From: Nocardia macrotermitis
GTDB taxonomy: Bacteria > Actinomycetota > Actinomycetes > Mycobacteriales > Mycobacteriaceae
Reading direction: 5' to 3'
Assembly (NCBI RefSeq): GCF_009604405.1
Contig: NZ_WEGK01000005.1
Span: 310,001 to 374,000, forward strand
DNA length: 64,000 bases
Positions 27,579 through 35,652 of the stretch are shown here, piece by piece (position 1 is the stretch's first letter; each line of letters starts with the position of its first letter). The notes under the pieces were generated by a model. That model was not told the DNA's origin. It was given only the letters and a program-made list of their open reading frames with translations, and made no database searches. Made by a program: the position numbers and the translations under genes.

Positions 27579-28706
27579 ATGCGACAGTCCAGCCAGCACA
27601 ACCCCCCTGCCTGGATCGATTACGAGGTGTTCGGCGAACGCTTCGTCTCGGCCGCGGTCACTCCGGCGCGGATCGAGGCCGCGGTCGCGGGAATGGCCGG
27701 GCGGGGGATATCCATCGGCCCGTTCTCGATCGGCCCCGCCGGGCTGGCGGGATTCGTGGCCGAGGGCAACGTCGGCAGACCACAGATCGTGCGCAACGGG
27801 CCGCATGTGACCTTCGAGGTCGGGCTGCCGGTATCGCTGCACCTCACGGTCACTCTCGGCGGCAAGCAGTTCCGGCTCGAGGCGGTCGTGGAGATCGATC
27901 TGACGCTGCACGCCCGCACCGCGGATCCGCTGCTGATCGTCATCGACATCCCGCGCGTGCGGGGGCGCGATGTGAGCCTGGTGGTGCGGGCCGAGGCCAT
28001 CGGAAACGCGATCGACCTGCTGATGGATCCGATCGCGACACTCGTGCAACGCGAGGTGGCCAATCGGGTCAACGCCATGCTCGTCGATCCGGGCGCCCGC
28101 CGCGCCCGCGTCTTCGACGTCGAGGCCATCATGAACGGCACTCGCTCGCGGTATCGGACCCTGGAACAGTTCACCTGGATCGACTACACGGAATTCGGGC
28201 GCAGATTCTTCCCGCGCATCGTCACCGCGGCCCGGGTCCGCGAGGTCGTCGAGGGTCTGGCCGGGCGGATCATCGAGGTCGGTCCGCTGCGTACCGGCCC
28301 GCGCCGGGCGGCCACTGTCGATGTGAAGGGCACCGTGCGGCTGCCGCGACTGTCCGAAAGACCCGGGGACCCGGTGCAATTCGACCTGGTCATCCCCGTC
28401 ACGCTGGATATCAGTGTCATCGTGCTGAGCAACAACCGGTATCGCGCCGAGGTGGAGATCCCGCTGGTGCTCGTCGCGCGGGCGGCCGATCCGCTGTTCG
28501 TCGTCATCGATGCCGAACCGCCGGCCGCGCAGGACATCGTGGTCGAGTTGCGGGCCGAGACCAGGCGGGCACGCGTACTGGGTGCGCTCGGCGGTATCCG
28601 CGCGCAGATCGCGGCGCAGGTGGCGCGGGTCGTCGTCGCCGAACTCGCCGATCCGTCCATCCGCGTCATCGATGTGGCCGATCGGATCACCGCCGCCACC
28701 GACTGA
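27579..28706 (+). CDS. Unknown protein made of two tandem copies of one domain
   Basis: 375 residues, not assigned to a family. Residues ~12-190 and ~199-370 are two versions of the same ~180-residue domain. Matching blocks are WIDYEVFGERFV / WIDYTEFGRRFF, ARIEAAVAGMAGR / ARVREVVEGLAGR, GLPVSLHLTVTLGGKQFRLE / VIPVTLDISVIVLSNNRYRA, TADPLLIVIDIP / AADPLFVVIDAE and VREVANRVNAML-like C-terminal helices. Alternating beta-strands with a hydrophobic face suggest a lipid-binding or barrel-like fold (inference). No signal peptide is visible. The start ATG is at 27579. Confidence 0.75.
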   Translation: MRQSSQHNPPAWIDYEVFGERFVSAAVTPARIEAAVAGMAGRGISIGPFSIGPAGLAGFVAEGNVGRPQIVRNGPHVTFEVGLPVSLHLTVTLGGKQFRLEAVVEIDLTLHARTADPLLIVIDIPRVRGRDVSLVVRAEAIGNAIDLLMDPIATLVQREVANRVNAMLVDPGARRARVFDVEAIMNGTRSRYRTLEQFTWIDYTEFGRRFFPRIVTAARVREVVEGLAGRIIEVGPLRTGPRRAATVDVKGTVRLPRLSERPGDPVQFDLVIPVTLDISVIVLSNNRYRAEVEIPLVLVARAADPLFVVIDAEPPAAQDIVVELRAETRRARVLGALGGIRAQIAAQVARVVVAELADPSIRVIDVADRITAATD

Positions 28707-28946
28707 TCCTCGCCGAGGCGGGCGGGATTTGTGGTGCGCATGTGGTTGATGTGTCCCGTGAGCATGGCGGTTCTGATGTGAGTGTGGTGAAATTGGTGCA
28801 CGTTCGAGGTGCCTGGCGCGCAGATGGCAGCCACGATGTCATTGGGGAAGGCGCGCCGGGTGCGTCGGCGGTTCCACCGGGCAGTTCAGGGCAGATACAG
28901 CAGATCCGCGGGTATGCAGTTCCACTGAGCCGAGGGAGTGTCGTCG

Positions 28947-29663
28947 ATGCGTTCCGTGCCGATTTCGCGCCGTACTCTTTTCGGATTCGCCGCCGGGACA
29001 GCGATCGGGGCAACCACACTGGCCGCGCCGACGGCCACCGCCGAACGTCCGAAACTCGGCACGCTGGTCGACTATTCGGTGGGGGTGCCCTCGGCCGCGG
29101 CCATCCGCTCGGCCGGGCATACCGGTGCGATCCGGTACGTCTCGCAGCGGCGGCCGGGCGCGGAATGGATGGCGGCCAAGCCTTTACAGGCCCGGGAGGT
29201 CGAGGCACTGCACGCGGCCGGACTCACGGTCGTATCGAACTACCAGTACGGCAAGGGACCCACGGCCGATTGGCGCGGCGGCCGCGAGGCGGGCAAGCAG
29301 TGCGCCGACCGGGGTCTGCAACTGCACAAGGTGGCCGGGGGCCCGGATTCGGCCCCGATCTATGCCTCCATCGACGACAACCCGACCCCGATCGAGTTCG
29401 CCCAACTCATCGCCCCCTACCTGACCGGCTGGCAATCGGTGGTCGGCAACAATCGCCTAGGCGTCTACGCCAACGCTCCCACCATCTCCCTGGCCCGCAC
29501 CGCCGGGCTGGGAGCATACTTCTGGCAACACGATTGGGGCACCCCGCGCGGATTCGTCCACCCGGCCGCCAACCTGCACCAATTCCAGATCAACAAATCC
29601 ACCCTCGACGGCATCAGCGTCGACCTCAACACGATCCTGACCGCCAATTACGGCCAATGGTGA
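28947..29663 (+). CDS. Tat-exported DUF1906 (glycoside-hydrolase-like) protein
   Basis: 238 residues. The Tat signal is SRRTLFGFAAGTAIG followed by an Ala-rich cleavage region (TATAE). The mature domain is a DUF1906 TIM-barrel fold like M. tuberculosis Rv2525c: GTLVDYSVGVPSAAAIRSAG, then VSNYQYGKGPTADWRGG, IYASIDDNPTP and FWQHDWGTPRGFVHP. Rv2525c is a Tat-exported cell-envelope protein of the same fold. ATG 28947 is chosen because GAGGGAG (28931-28937) lies 9 nt upstream; GTG 28938 is also in frame. Confidence 0.88.
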   Translation: MRSVPISRRTLFGFAAGTAIGATTLAAPTATAERPKLGTLVDYSVGVPSAAAIRSAGHTGAIRYVSQRRPGAEWMAAKPLQAREVEALHAAGLTVVSNYQYGKGPTADWRGGREAGKQCADRGLQLHKVAGGPDSAPIYASIDDNPTPIEFAQLIAPYLTGWQSVVGNNRLGVYANAPTISLARTAGLGAYFWQHDWGTPRGFVHPAANLHQFQINKSTLDGISVDLNTILTANYGQW

Positions 29664-29780
29664 TCGGCCCGGTTCCGTCGACGCTGAAAGCTCCGACCGT
29701 GGCTCGACACGATTTCGGACCGATCAGCGGAAGAGTCGGCCCAGCGGTTCGGGCTCGCTGGGCCGGGTGAACGCGAAGAC

Positions 29781-30200
29781 TCAGGTCTGGCAGGGGTAGG
29801 TGGGGTCGTCCGAGGAGAGAGCGGGTTCCTCGGGAACCACGCGAAGTGTGGGCCTGGCCTCGGGAATCTCGCGGTTGCCCATCCAGGACAGCAGCGACCA
29901 GCGGGAAATGCCGGACAGCACCGAACCCATGCTCAGGAACGAGCCGATCGAGCCGACCGACAGCACCGATCCGACGCTGCCGACGGACAGCACCGAATAG
30001 GCCGATCCGATGGACAGGATGGACCGTTCGGAGCGGATCGACAGGATCGATCGGTGCGAGCGGGTGGAGAGCACCGATTTGTAGGAGCGGCGGGACATGA
30101 CCGACCGTCCGGCGCGACCGCGCCCGGCGGAATCCGGTTTCGCACGCGCGGAATCGGAGGCGGATGATGCGGACCGTACGAGCTGATCGACAGTCGACAT
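29781..30200 (-). CDS. Serine-rich protein with nonapeptide tandem repeats
   Basis: 139 residues. Residues ~38-95 form six to seven units of a nine-residue repeat with the pattern S-[VIF]-L-S-x-[RG]-S-x-x, for example SVLSTRSHR, SILSIRSER, SILSIGSAY and SVLSVGSVG. The flanks are basic (N-terminal) and acidic (C-terminal). No signal peptide or catalytic motif is seen. The regular Ser/aliphatic spacing suggests a beta-solenoid or fibre-like structure (inference). Family unknown; a convincing coding frame because the repeat is kept in frame with codon variation. Confidence 0.7.
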   Translation of the reverse strand: MSTVDQLVRSASSASDSARAKPDSAGRGRAGRSVMSRRSYKSVLSTRSHRSILSIRSERSILSIGSAYSVLSVGSVGSVLSVGSIGSFLSMGSVLSGISRWSLLSWMGNREIPEARPTLRVVPEEPALSSDDPTYPCQT

Positions 30201-30253
30201 ATATGGGGTCTATCACAATTCGCGGGCGTTCTACGCCGTATCAAGACCAAAAA

Positions 30254-30284
30254 ACCGGAGTGTCGCGGATCGCGACACTCCGGT
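30254..30284 (-). terminator. Terminator of the secreted-protein gene
   Basis: A perfect 14-bp stem, ACCGGAGTGTCGCG (30254-30267) with CGCGACACTCCGGT (30271-30284), closes a 3-nt loop. Read on the minus strand it is followed directly by TTTTTTGG, a classical intrinsic terminator. It lies 37 bp past the stop at 30322. Confidence 0.92.
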
Positions 30285-30321
30285 CGGAGTTGCTGTCGAG
30301 CCTGGTAGAGCCCGAATCGAA

Positions 30322-31233
30322 TTACGCGTGCGCCGGCACCTTGGCCTGCGGCTGCGCGGCCTGCTGCGGCTTGGCGGGCGTCTGCGCCGACGGCACGGCC
30401 GCCTGCTGCGGCTGCTTGGCCGGGGTCTTGGTCGTCGTCTGCGCGGCCGGTGCCGCGTTGGGGACGATGAAGAAGCCCAGGGTCGGCAGGAACGAGCAGG
30501 TGATCGGCGCCTTGTCGGCCGCGGGCCGCGTGGTCAGCGAACCGGAGACCACCGCGACGACCCGTCCCGAACCGGTGTTGGCGATCGCGCTCAGCGTGGC
30601 CGGACCGTCGGGGTTGATGTGCGCGGCGTCGGTCAGCGCCTGCGTGCTGCCCCGGCCGGTGTCCAGGTTGATCCACTGCACCGTCATCGGGGTGCCCTGG
30701 TGCGGCGTGAGACCTTTGGTGCCCAGCGCGGTGAACACGAAGCCGGTCTGCCCGGCCTTGGGGCCCGGGGGCGGCAGTTCGGCGGGGCCGGGCACGGCCA
30801 GCGCGGTGCCGACCGAATCGGAACCCGCGCCGATGCAGTTCTTGCCGATGCTCGGGTACAGGAACTGGGCGATGGTCGGACCATTCTTGGGAATATCCGG
30901 TCCGCCGCCGTTGCTACCGTCGAGGAATGCGATGAGCGCGCCGAGGGTCGTCTTGACCGACGGCGGCAGGCCCGAGGAGTTCAGCGCCTGTTGCGCCTGG
31001 CCCAGGATGGACTGCTGTGCGGGCCCGGAGATCTGCTGGGCCGCGGCCGCGCCGATGATGGCGGGGGCCAGCGAGACCAGCGCGTCCACCGGCACGCCTT
31101 CGGGCACCAGCGGGGTGTTCGCCTGGGTCTGCGTGGCGGGGGCGGCGACTGCCGTGGTCGAGGCGGTCAAGGCCGCACCGGCCGCAATAGCCAGCACCGA
31201 CAATGCGAACCGCGTTCCTCTGATGCGAAGCAC
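30322..31233 (-). CDS. Secreted Ala/Pro-rich protein, Rv1157c-like
   Basis: 303 residues. The N-terminal signal peptide is LRIRGTRFALSVLAIAAGAA with an Ala-rich cleavage site. The mature domain includes GKNCIGAGSDSVGTALAVPG, PMTVQWINLDTGRG, and ITCSFLPTLGFFIVPN, with two cysteines likely to pair. The C-terminal ~50 residues are Ala/Pro/Gln/Lys-rich. Position next to pimE matches M. tuberculosis Rv1157c/Rv1158c, which are of unknown function. GTG 31233 gives a proper signal peptide and has AAGGA upstream. Confidence 0.82.
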   Translation of the reverse strand: MLRIRGTRFALSVLAIAAGAALTASTTAVAAPATQTQANTPLVPEGVPVDALVSLAPAIIGAAAAQQISGPAQQSILGQAQQALNSSGLPPSVKTTLGALIAFLDGSNGGGPDIPKNGPTIAQFLYPSIGKNCIGAGSDSVGTALAVPGPAELPPPGPKAGQTGFVFTALGTKGLTPHQGTPMTVQWINLDTGRGSTQALTDAAHINPDGPATLSAIANTGSGRVVAVVSGSLTTRPAADKAPITCSFLPTLGFFIVPNAAPAAQTTTKTPAKQPQQAAVPSAQTPAKPQQAAQPQAKVPAHA

Positions 31234-31269
31234 TGGTGTAGCCGTCCTTAGCTCGGGTACGTCAAAATG

Positions 31270-31289
31270 CGATGCGGGGGCGCATCGCG
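31270..31289. promoter_or_regulatory. Inverted repeat upstream of the secreted-protein gene
   Basis: GCGATGCG (31270-31277) and CGCATCGC (31282-31289) form a perfect 8-bp inverted repeat around GGGG. It lies 37 bp upstream of the minus-strand start at 31233 and may be an operator or a 5'-leader hairpin. Confidence 0.4.
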
Positions 31290-31490
31290 TACGCCGTGCC
31301 ACTCTAGGGAGTGAGCAGGGTGTTGTACAGCGCAGCCGTGATGTTCTGTTCAGCTAATGGCAGGTTATTCGAGACTTGCCCGGGATAACCGGGTACAGGC
31401 TGGAATATATCGTGTGACCAGTGGTGCTCATGGGATTGATGGTGCAAATGGTGCCGGGCGTGTCACGGGCTCGCGGGACGGGGGAACGGT

Positions 31491-32831
31491 GTGATTAGTC
31501 TTGACCCGGCCCGCCGACCCGACCGAAAGTTGTTCGCAGTGAACCCAGATCTCCGGACGGCACCCAGCGCCAGCGCGGGGCTCGGAGAAATGTGGACCGC
31601 CCCGCGCGCCCGCCCGATCGCCGCGTCGTTGCTGGGACTGTCGGTGTTGGCGCGGATGCTGTGGATGTTGCTCTCGCCCAACGGGATGAACCTGGTCGAT
31701 CTGCACGTCTACGTCTACGGCGCGGCCTCGCTGGGCAGTGGTCACCTCTACGACTTCACGTACGCGGACAAGACACCGGATTTTCCGCTGCCGTTTACCT
31801 ACCCGACCTTCGCGGCGGTGGTGTTCTGGCCGTTGCATTTTCTGCCGTTCACGCTCGTCGCCGTGGTGTGGTTGCTGCTGATCGTCGCGGCGCTGTATGC
31901 GGTGGTGCGGATCAGCATGGGGTTGATCCTGGGTGACGCGGCGCATGAAAGTCGTTGGTACACAGCGGCACTGGGTTGGACAGCGCTGGGGTTGTGGCTC
32001 GAACCGGTGCGCACCACGATCGACTACGGCCAGGTCAACGTGTTCCTGATGCTCGCGGTGATGCTGGCGGTGCGGTCCGCGCGCTGGTGGTGGTCGGGAC
32101 TGCTGGTCGGTGCGGCCGCGGGCGTCAAGCTGACCCCGGCGATCACGGGCCTGTACTTCCTGACGCAGCGACGCTGGGCCGCCGCGGTGGCCTCGGCGGT
32201 GGCGTTCGCCGCGACGATCGGGCTGAGTTTCGTGATCTCGTCGGACGAGACGCGCACGTATTTCGGGCCGCTGGTGGGCGATGCGAACCGGATCGGGCCG
32301 GTGGGTTCGGTGTGGAATCAGTCACTGCGCGGGGCGTTGAGCCGCATCCTCGGCCACGACGCGGGCGCGCCCTGGCAGCTGGCCGGACATCGAATTCCGT
32401 TCGGGCCCTGGTGGATCGCGTGGGTGGTGGTGGTCGCGGTGCTCGCGGTGCTGGCCTGGCGGGCGCTCGAACCGGACGATCGGATGGGCGCGCTGCTGGT
32501 GGTGCAGCTGCTGGGCCTGATGGTTTCGCCGATCTCCTGGTCGCATCACTGGGTCTGGTTGCTGCCGCTGCTGCTGTGGCTGACGTACGGGCCGTTGCGC
32601 ACCGCGGTCGGCGTTCGCGTGGTAGCGGGATATTGGCTGGTCAACGCGCTGATCGGGGTGCCGTGGGTGCTGTCGTTCGCGCAACCCACGATCTGGAAGA
32701 TCTCCCGGCCCGGCGTACTGGCCTGGCTCGGCGCGGTGGACGTGATCGGCGTGCTGGGGTTCTACTCGTGGCTGATCTGGACCCGGCGGGATCGGTTCGG
32801 GATGCACGCCGGGTCCTACGTCACCGCCTGA
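31491..32831 (+). CDS. pimE: Polyprenyl-phosphate-mannose-dependent alpha-1,2-mannosyltransferase PimE
   Basis: 446 residues, GT87-type integral membrane enzyme. It adds the alpha-1,2-linked mannose that converts AcPIM4 to AcPIM5, on the outer face of the membrane. About ten membrane helices are visible. The first extracytoplasmic loop has the acidic MNLVDLHVYVYGA motif, where the essential Asp of mycobacterial PimE lies. VKLTPAITGLYFLTQRRW is typical of the family. The start is GTG 31491 after GGGGGAAC. The neighbours phhB, typA and lpqW match the M. tuberculosis order. Confidence 0.93.
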   Translation: MISLDPARRPDRKLFAVNPDLRTAPSASAGLGEMWTAPRARPIAASLLGLSVLARMLWMLLSPNGMNLVDLHVYVYGAASLGSGHLYDFTYADKTPDFPLPFTYPTFAAVVFWPLHFLPFTLVAVVWLLLIVAALYAVVRISMGLILGDAAHESRWYTAALGWTALGLWLEPVRTTIDYGQVNVFLMLAVMLAVRSARWWWSGLLVGAAAGVKLTPAITGLYFLTQRRWAAAVASAVAFAATIGLSFVISSDETRTYFGPLVGDANRIGPVGSVWNQSLRGALSRILGHDAGAPWQLAGHRIPFGPWWIAWVVVVAVLAVLAWRALEPDDRMGALLVVQLLGLMVSPISWSHHWVWLLPLLLWLTYGPLRTAVGVRVVAGYWLVNALIGVPWVLSFAQPTIWKISRPGVLAWLGAVDVIGVLGFYSWLIWTRRDRFGMHAGSYVTA

Positions 32832-32840
32832 TTTCTCAGC

Positions 32841-33134
32841 TCAATTCTGTTGTGCGAGTTCGTCTATCCGCTTCGCCAACCTCACGTCCAGCGCGGTGAG
32901 CCCGCCCGCGGAATGGGTGGACAGCGTGAAGGTGACCTTGCGCCAGCGGATATCGATGTCGGGATGGTGATTCGCCTCCTCGGCCGCGGCGGCGACCCGG
33001 CCGACCAGATCGATGCCGGCCGGGAACGACGACGCCTCGACGGTGCGGGCGATGCTGTCGCCGGTGCGGGTCCAATCCGGCAGGCCGGTGAGCGCGGTAC
33101 GCAGTTCTTCGTCGGTGAGCAGTGGAGTACCCAT
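32841..33134 (-). CDS. phhB: 4a-hydroxytetrahydrobiopterin dehydratase
   Basis: 97 residues, the full length of a pterin-4a-carbinolamine dehydratase. The active-site signature EEANHHPDIDIRWRKVTF followed by STHSAGGLTALD is intact. It recycles the pterin cofactor of aromatic hydroxylases, or acts as a moonlighting protein. It is convergent with pimE (9 bp apart), the same neighbour as in mycobacteria. The start is ATG 33134. Confidence 0.93.
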   Translation of the reverse strand: MGTPLLTDEELRTALTGLPDWTRTGDSIARTVEASSFPAGIDLVGRVAAAAEEANHHPDIDIRWRKVTFTLSTHSAGGLTALDVRLAKRIDELAQQN

Positions 33135-33322
33135 AACCCCGGTTGTACCCCTGCCGGGGCGTCCCGTGGGGCGATCCGAACAGGTCGAAGGGGGAGCCTT
33201 CACCGGATTTCGGTACGCTGTATCCGGCCGCATGCCCGGTGAGTTGTCTCCACCTGTCTTGTACGGACCCTCTACGGCGAGGGTTGGCCGGCAACCACTT
33301 CATTTCAGCAGGAGGAATCAAC

Positions 33323-35224
33323 GTGTCGTCTGTCGACTTCCGCAACGTCGCCATCGTGGCGCACGTCGACCACGGCAAGACGACGCTGGTCGACGCGATG
33401 CTGAGGCAGTCCGGCGCCTTCGCCGAACGTGCCGAGCTCGTGGACCGGGTCATGGACTCCGGTGACCTGGAGCGCGAGAAGGGCATCACCATTCTCGCCA
33501 AGAACACCGCGGTGCACCGGCACAACGCCGACGGCAGCATCACGGTGATCAACGTCATCGATACCCCCGGCCACGCCGACTTCGGTGGCGAGGTCGAGCG
33601 CGGGCTGTCCATGGTCGACGGTGTCGTGCTGCTGGTCGACGCGTCCGAGGGGCCGCTGCCGCAGACCCGTTTCGTGCTGCGCAAGGCGCTGGCCGCGTCG
33701 CTGCCGGTGATCCTGGTGGTCAACAAGACCGACCGGCCCGACGCGCGCATCGAGGAGGTCGTCGAGGAGAGTCACGACCTGCTCCTGGACCTGGCCTCCG
33801 ACCTGGACGACGAGGCTTCCGAGGCCGCCGAGCTGGCGCTGGATCTGCCCGTGCTGTACGCCTCGGGCCGCGAGGGCAAGGCGTCGACCAATCGTCCCGA
33901 GAACGGCAACGCGCCGGACGCGGAGAACCTCGACGAGCTGTTCGAGGTCCTGATGAAGTACGTGCCCGCGCCCAAGGGCGACGCGACCGCGCCGCTGCAG
34001 GCGCACGTCACCAACCTGGACGCCTCGCCGTTCCTGGGCCGCATCGGGCTGGTCCGTATTCACAACGGCACCCTGACCAAGGGACAGAACGTCGCGTGGA
34101 TGCACGGTGACGGCGTCAAGACCGTGAAGATCACCGAACTGCTCAAGACCGTCGGCGTCGAGCGCACCCCGGGTGAGGAGGCCGTCGCGGGCGATATCGT
34201 CGCCATCGCGGGCATTCCGGAGATCATGATCGGCGACACGCTCGCCGACGTCGAGAACCCGGTCGCGCTGCCGCGCATCACCGTCGACGAGCCCGCCATC
34301 TCGGTGACCATCGGCACCAACACCTCGCCGCTGGTCGGCCGGGTGCAGGGCCACAAGCTGACCGCTCGCATGGTGAAGTCGCGGCTGGATCAGGAACTGG
34401 TCGGCAACGTCTCGCTGCGGGTGCTGGACATCGGCCGCCCGGACGCGTGGGAGGTACAGGGCCGTGGTGAGCTGGCGCTGGCCATCCTGGTCGAGCAGAT
34501 GCGGCGCGAGGGTTTCGAGCTGACCGTCGGTAAGCCGCAGGTGGTCACCAAGCAGGTCGACGGCAAAGTGCACGAGCCGTTCGAGGAGCTGACCATCGAC
34601 TGCCCCGACGAGTACCTGGGCGCGATCACGCAGCTGCTGGCCGCGCGCAAGGGCAAGATGGTGCAGATGAGCAACCACTCCGCCGGTTGGGTGCGGATGG
34701 AGTTCATCGTGCCCTCGCGCGGTCTGATCGGTTTCCGCACCGACTTCCTGACCGAGACGCGCGGCACCGGCATCGCCAACGCCGTGTTCGACGGGTACGC
34801 CCCGTGGGCCGGTGAGATCCGCGCGCGGCACACCGGTTCGCTGGTGTCCGACCGTGCCGGTTCGGTGACGCCGTTCGCGATGATCCAGCTGGCCGATCGC
34901 GGGCAGTTCTTCGTGGAGCCGGGTGCGGACAGCTACGAGGGTCACGTCGTCGGGATCAACCCGCGCGCGGAGGATCTGGACATCAACGTCACGCGCGAGA
35001 AGAAGCTGACCAATATGCGCTCGGCCACCGCCGATGTGTTCGAGACCCTGGCCAAGCCGTTGCAACTCGACCTCGAGGGCGCGATGGAGTTCTGCGCCGC
35101 CGACGAGTGCGTCGAGGTCACCCCGGAGATCGTGCGGGTGCGCAAGGTCACCCTCGGCGCCACCGAGCGTGGCCGCGAGGCCGCCCGCCGCAAGGCCCGC
35201 GACCGGGCGGCGACGAACGCCTGA
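33323..35224 (+). CDS. typA: Translational GTPase TypA/BipA
   Basis: 633 residues. Ribosome-binding GTPase involved in stress adaptation and ribosome assembly. G1 is [10 protein letters not shown]3 DTPGHADF and G4 NKTDRPDAR. Domains II, III and V follow, then the BipA-specific C-terminal domain ([33 protein letters not shown]). The start is GTG 33323, preceded by GCAGGAGGAA. Confidence 0.97.
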   Translation: MSSVDFRNVAIVAHVDHGKTTLVDAMLRQSGAFAERAELVDRVMDSGDLEREKGITILAKNTAVHRHNADGSITVINVIDTPGHADFGGEVERGLSMVDGVVLLVDASEGPLPQTRFVLRKALAASLPVILVVNKTDRPDARIEEVVEESHDLLLDLASDLDDEASEAAELALDLPVLYASGREGKASTNRPENGNAPDAENLDELFEVLMKYVPAPKGDATAPLQAHVTNLDASPFLGRIGLVRIHNGTLTKGQNVAWMHGDGVKTVKITELLKTVGVERTPGEEAVAGDIVAIAGIPEIMIGDTLADVENPVALPRITVDEPAISVTIGTNTSPLVGRVQGHKLTARMVKSRLDQELVGNVSLRVLDIGRPDAWEVQGRGELALAILVEQMRREGFELTVGKPQVVTKQVDGKVHEPFEELTIDCPDEYLGAITQLLAARKGKMVQMSNHSAGWVRMEFIVPSRGLIGFRTDFLTETRGTGIANAVFDGYAPWAGEIRARHTGSLVSDRAGSVTPFAMIQLADRGQFFVEPGADSYEGHVVGINPRAEDLDINVTREKKLTNMRSATADVFETLAKPLQLDLEGAMEFCAADECVEVTPEIVRVRKVTLGATERGREAARRKARDRAATNA

Positions 35225-35652
35225 CCGGACGTCCCGTTCGTCGTGACGAAGCGTGAACGCCTTGTCGCGCAGCACTTTCCGGTGCGCGCGGCAAGGTCGG
35301 CGGGTAGTTCTGCGAGCACAACCTCCAATGTCGACCCTGGGTTCACCCGGTTTCACCGACCTCCGATAACGTCTGCTCCTGGTTGCGGCCGAGGTCGAGT
35401 CTGGATTGGCGGAAGAGGGATCGCATGGTGAGCCGCTCAGCGTGGAGTAGCACGAGGTCCACCCAGTTTCGCCGACCTCGGACAACGCCAACTCCTGGCC
35501 GCGGCCCGGGTCGATTCTGGACTGACCGGAGCGGGGGAGCGAAGCGGAGGAGCGGAGGGAGGGAAGAATCGGCCCTTGGGGGGCCGCAGCCCTGCCGGAG
35601 CGGAGCGGAGGCCAAAGATACAGCGGGGGCTTGCGCGACGCGGCGTGCCACG
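35225..35652. repeat. Intergenic region with an 80-bp diverged tandem duplication
   Basis: No gene is seen in these ~428 bases. Copy A (35340-35419) and copy B (35456-35536) start GGTTCACCCGGTTTC and GGTCCACCCAGTTTC and stay aligned for about 80 bp, 116 bp apart. They differ at scattered positions. Purine-rich sequence follows copy B up to the lpqW start. The role is unknown; an old segmental duplication of the lpqW upstream region is the simplest reading. Confidence 0.7.

Noticed and set aside
27014..29770. A 918-codon plus-strand frame through the tandem-domain and DUF1906 genes
   Set aside because: It runs in a different frame from two genes with domain evidence and is Arg/Gly-rich throughout.
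33305..35491. A 728-codon open frame on the minus strand over typA
   Set aside because: It is the antisense shadow of a clear TypA gene; its protein is His/Arg/Gly-rich with no domain, a common artefact of high-GC codon use.
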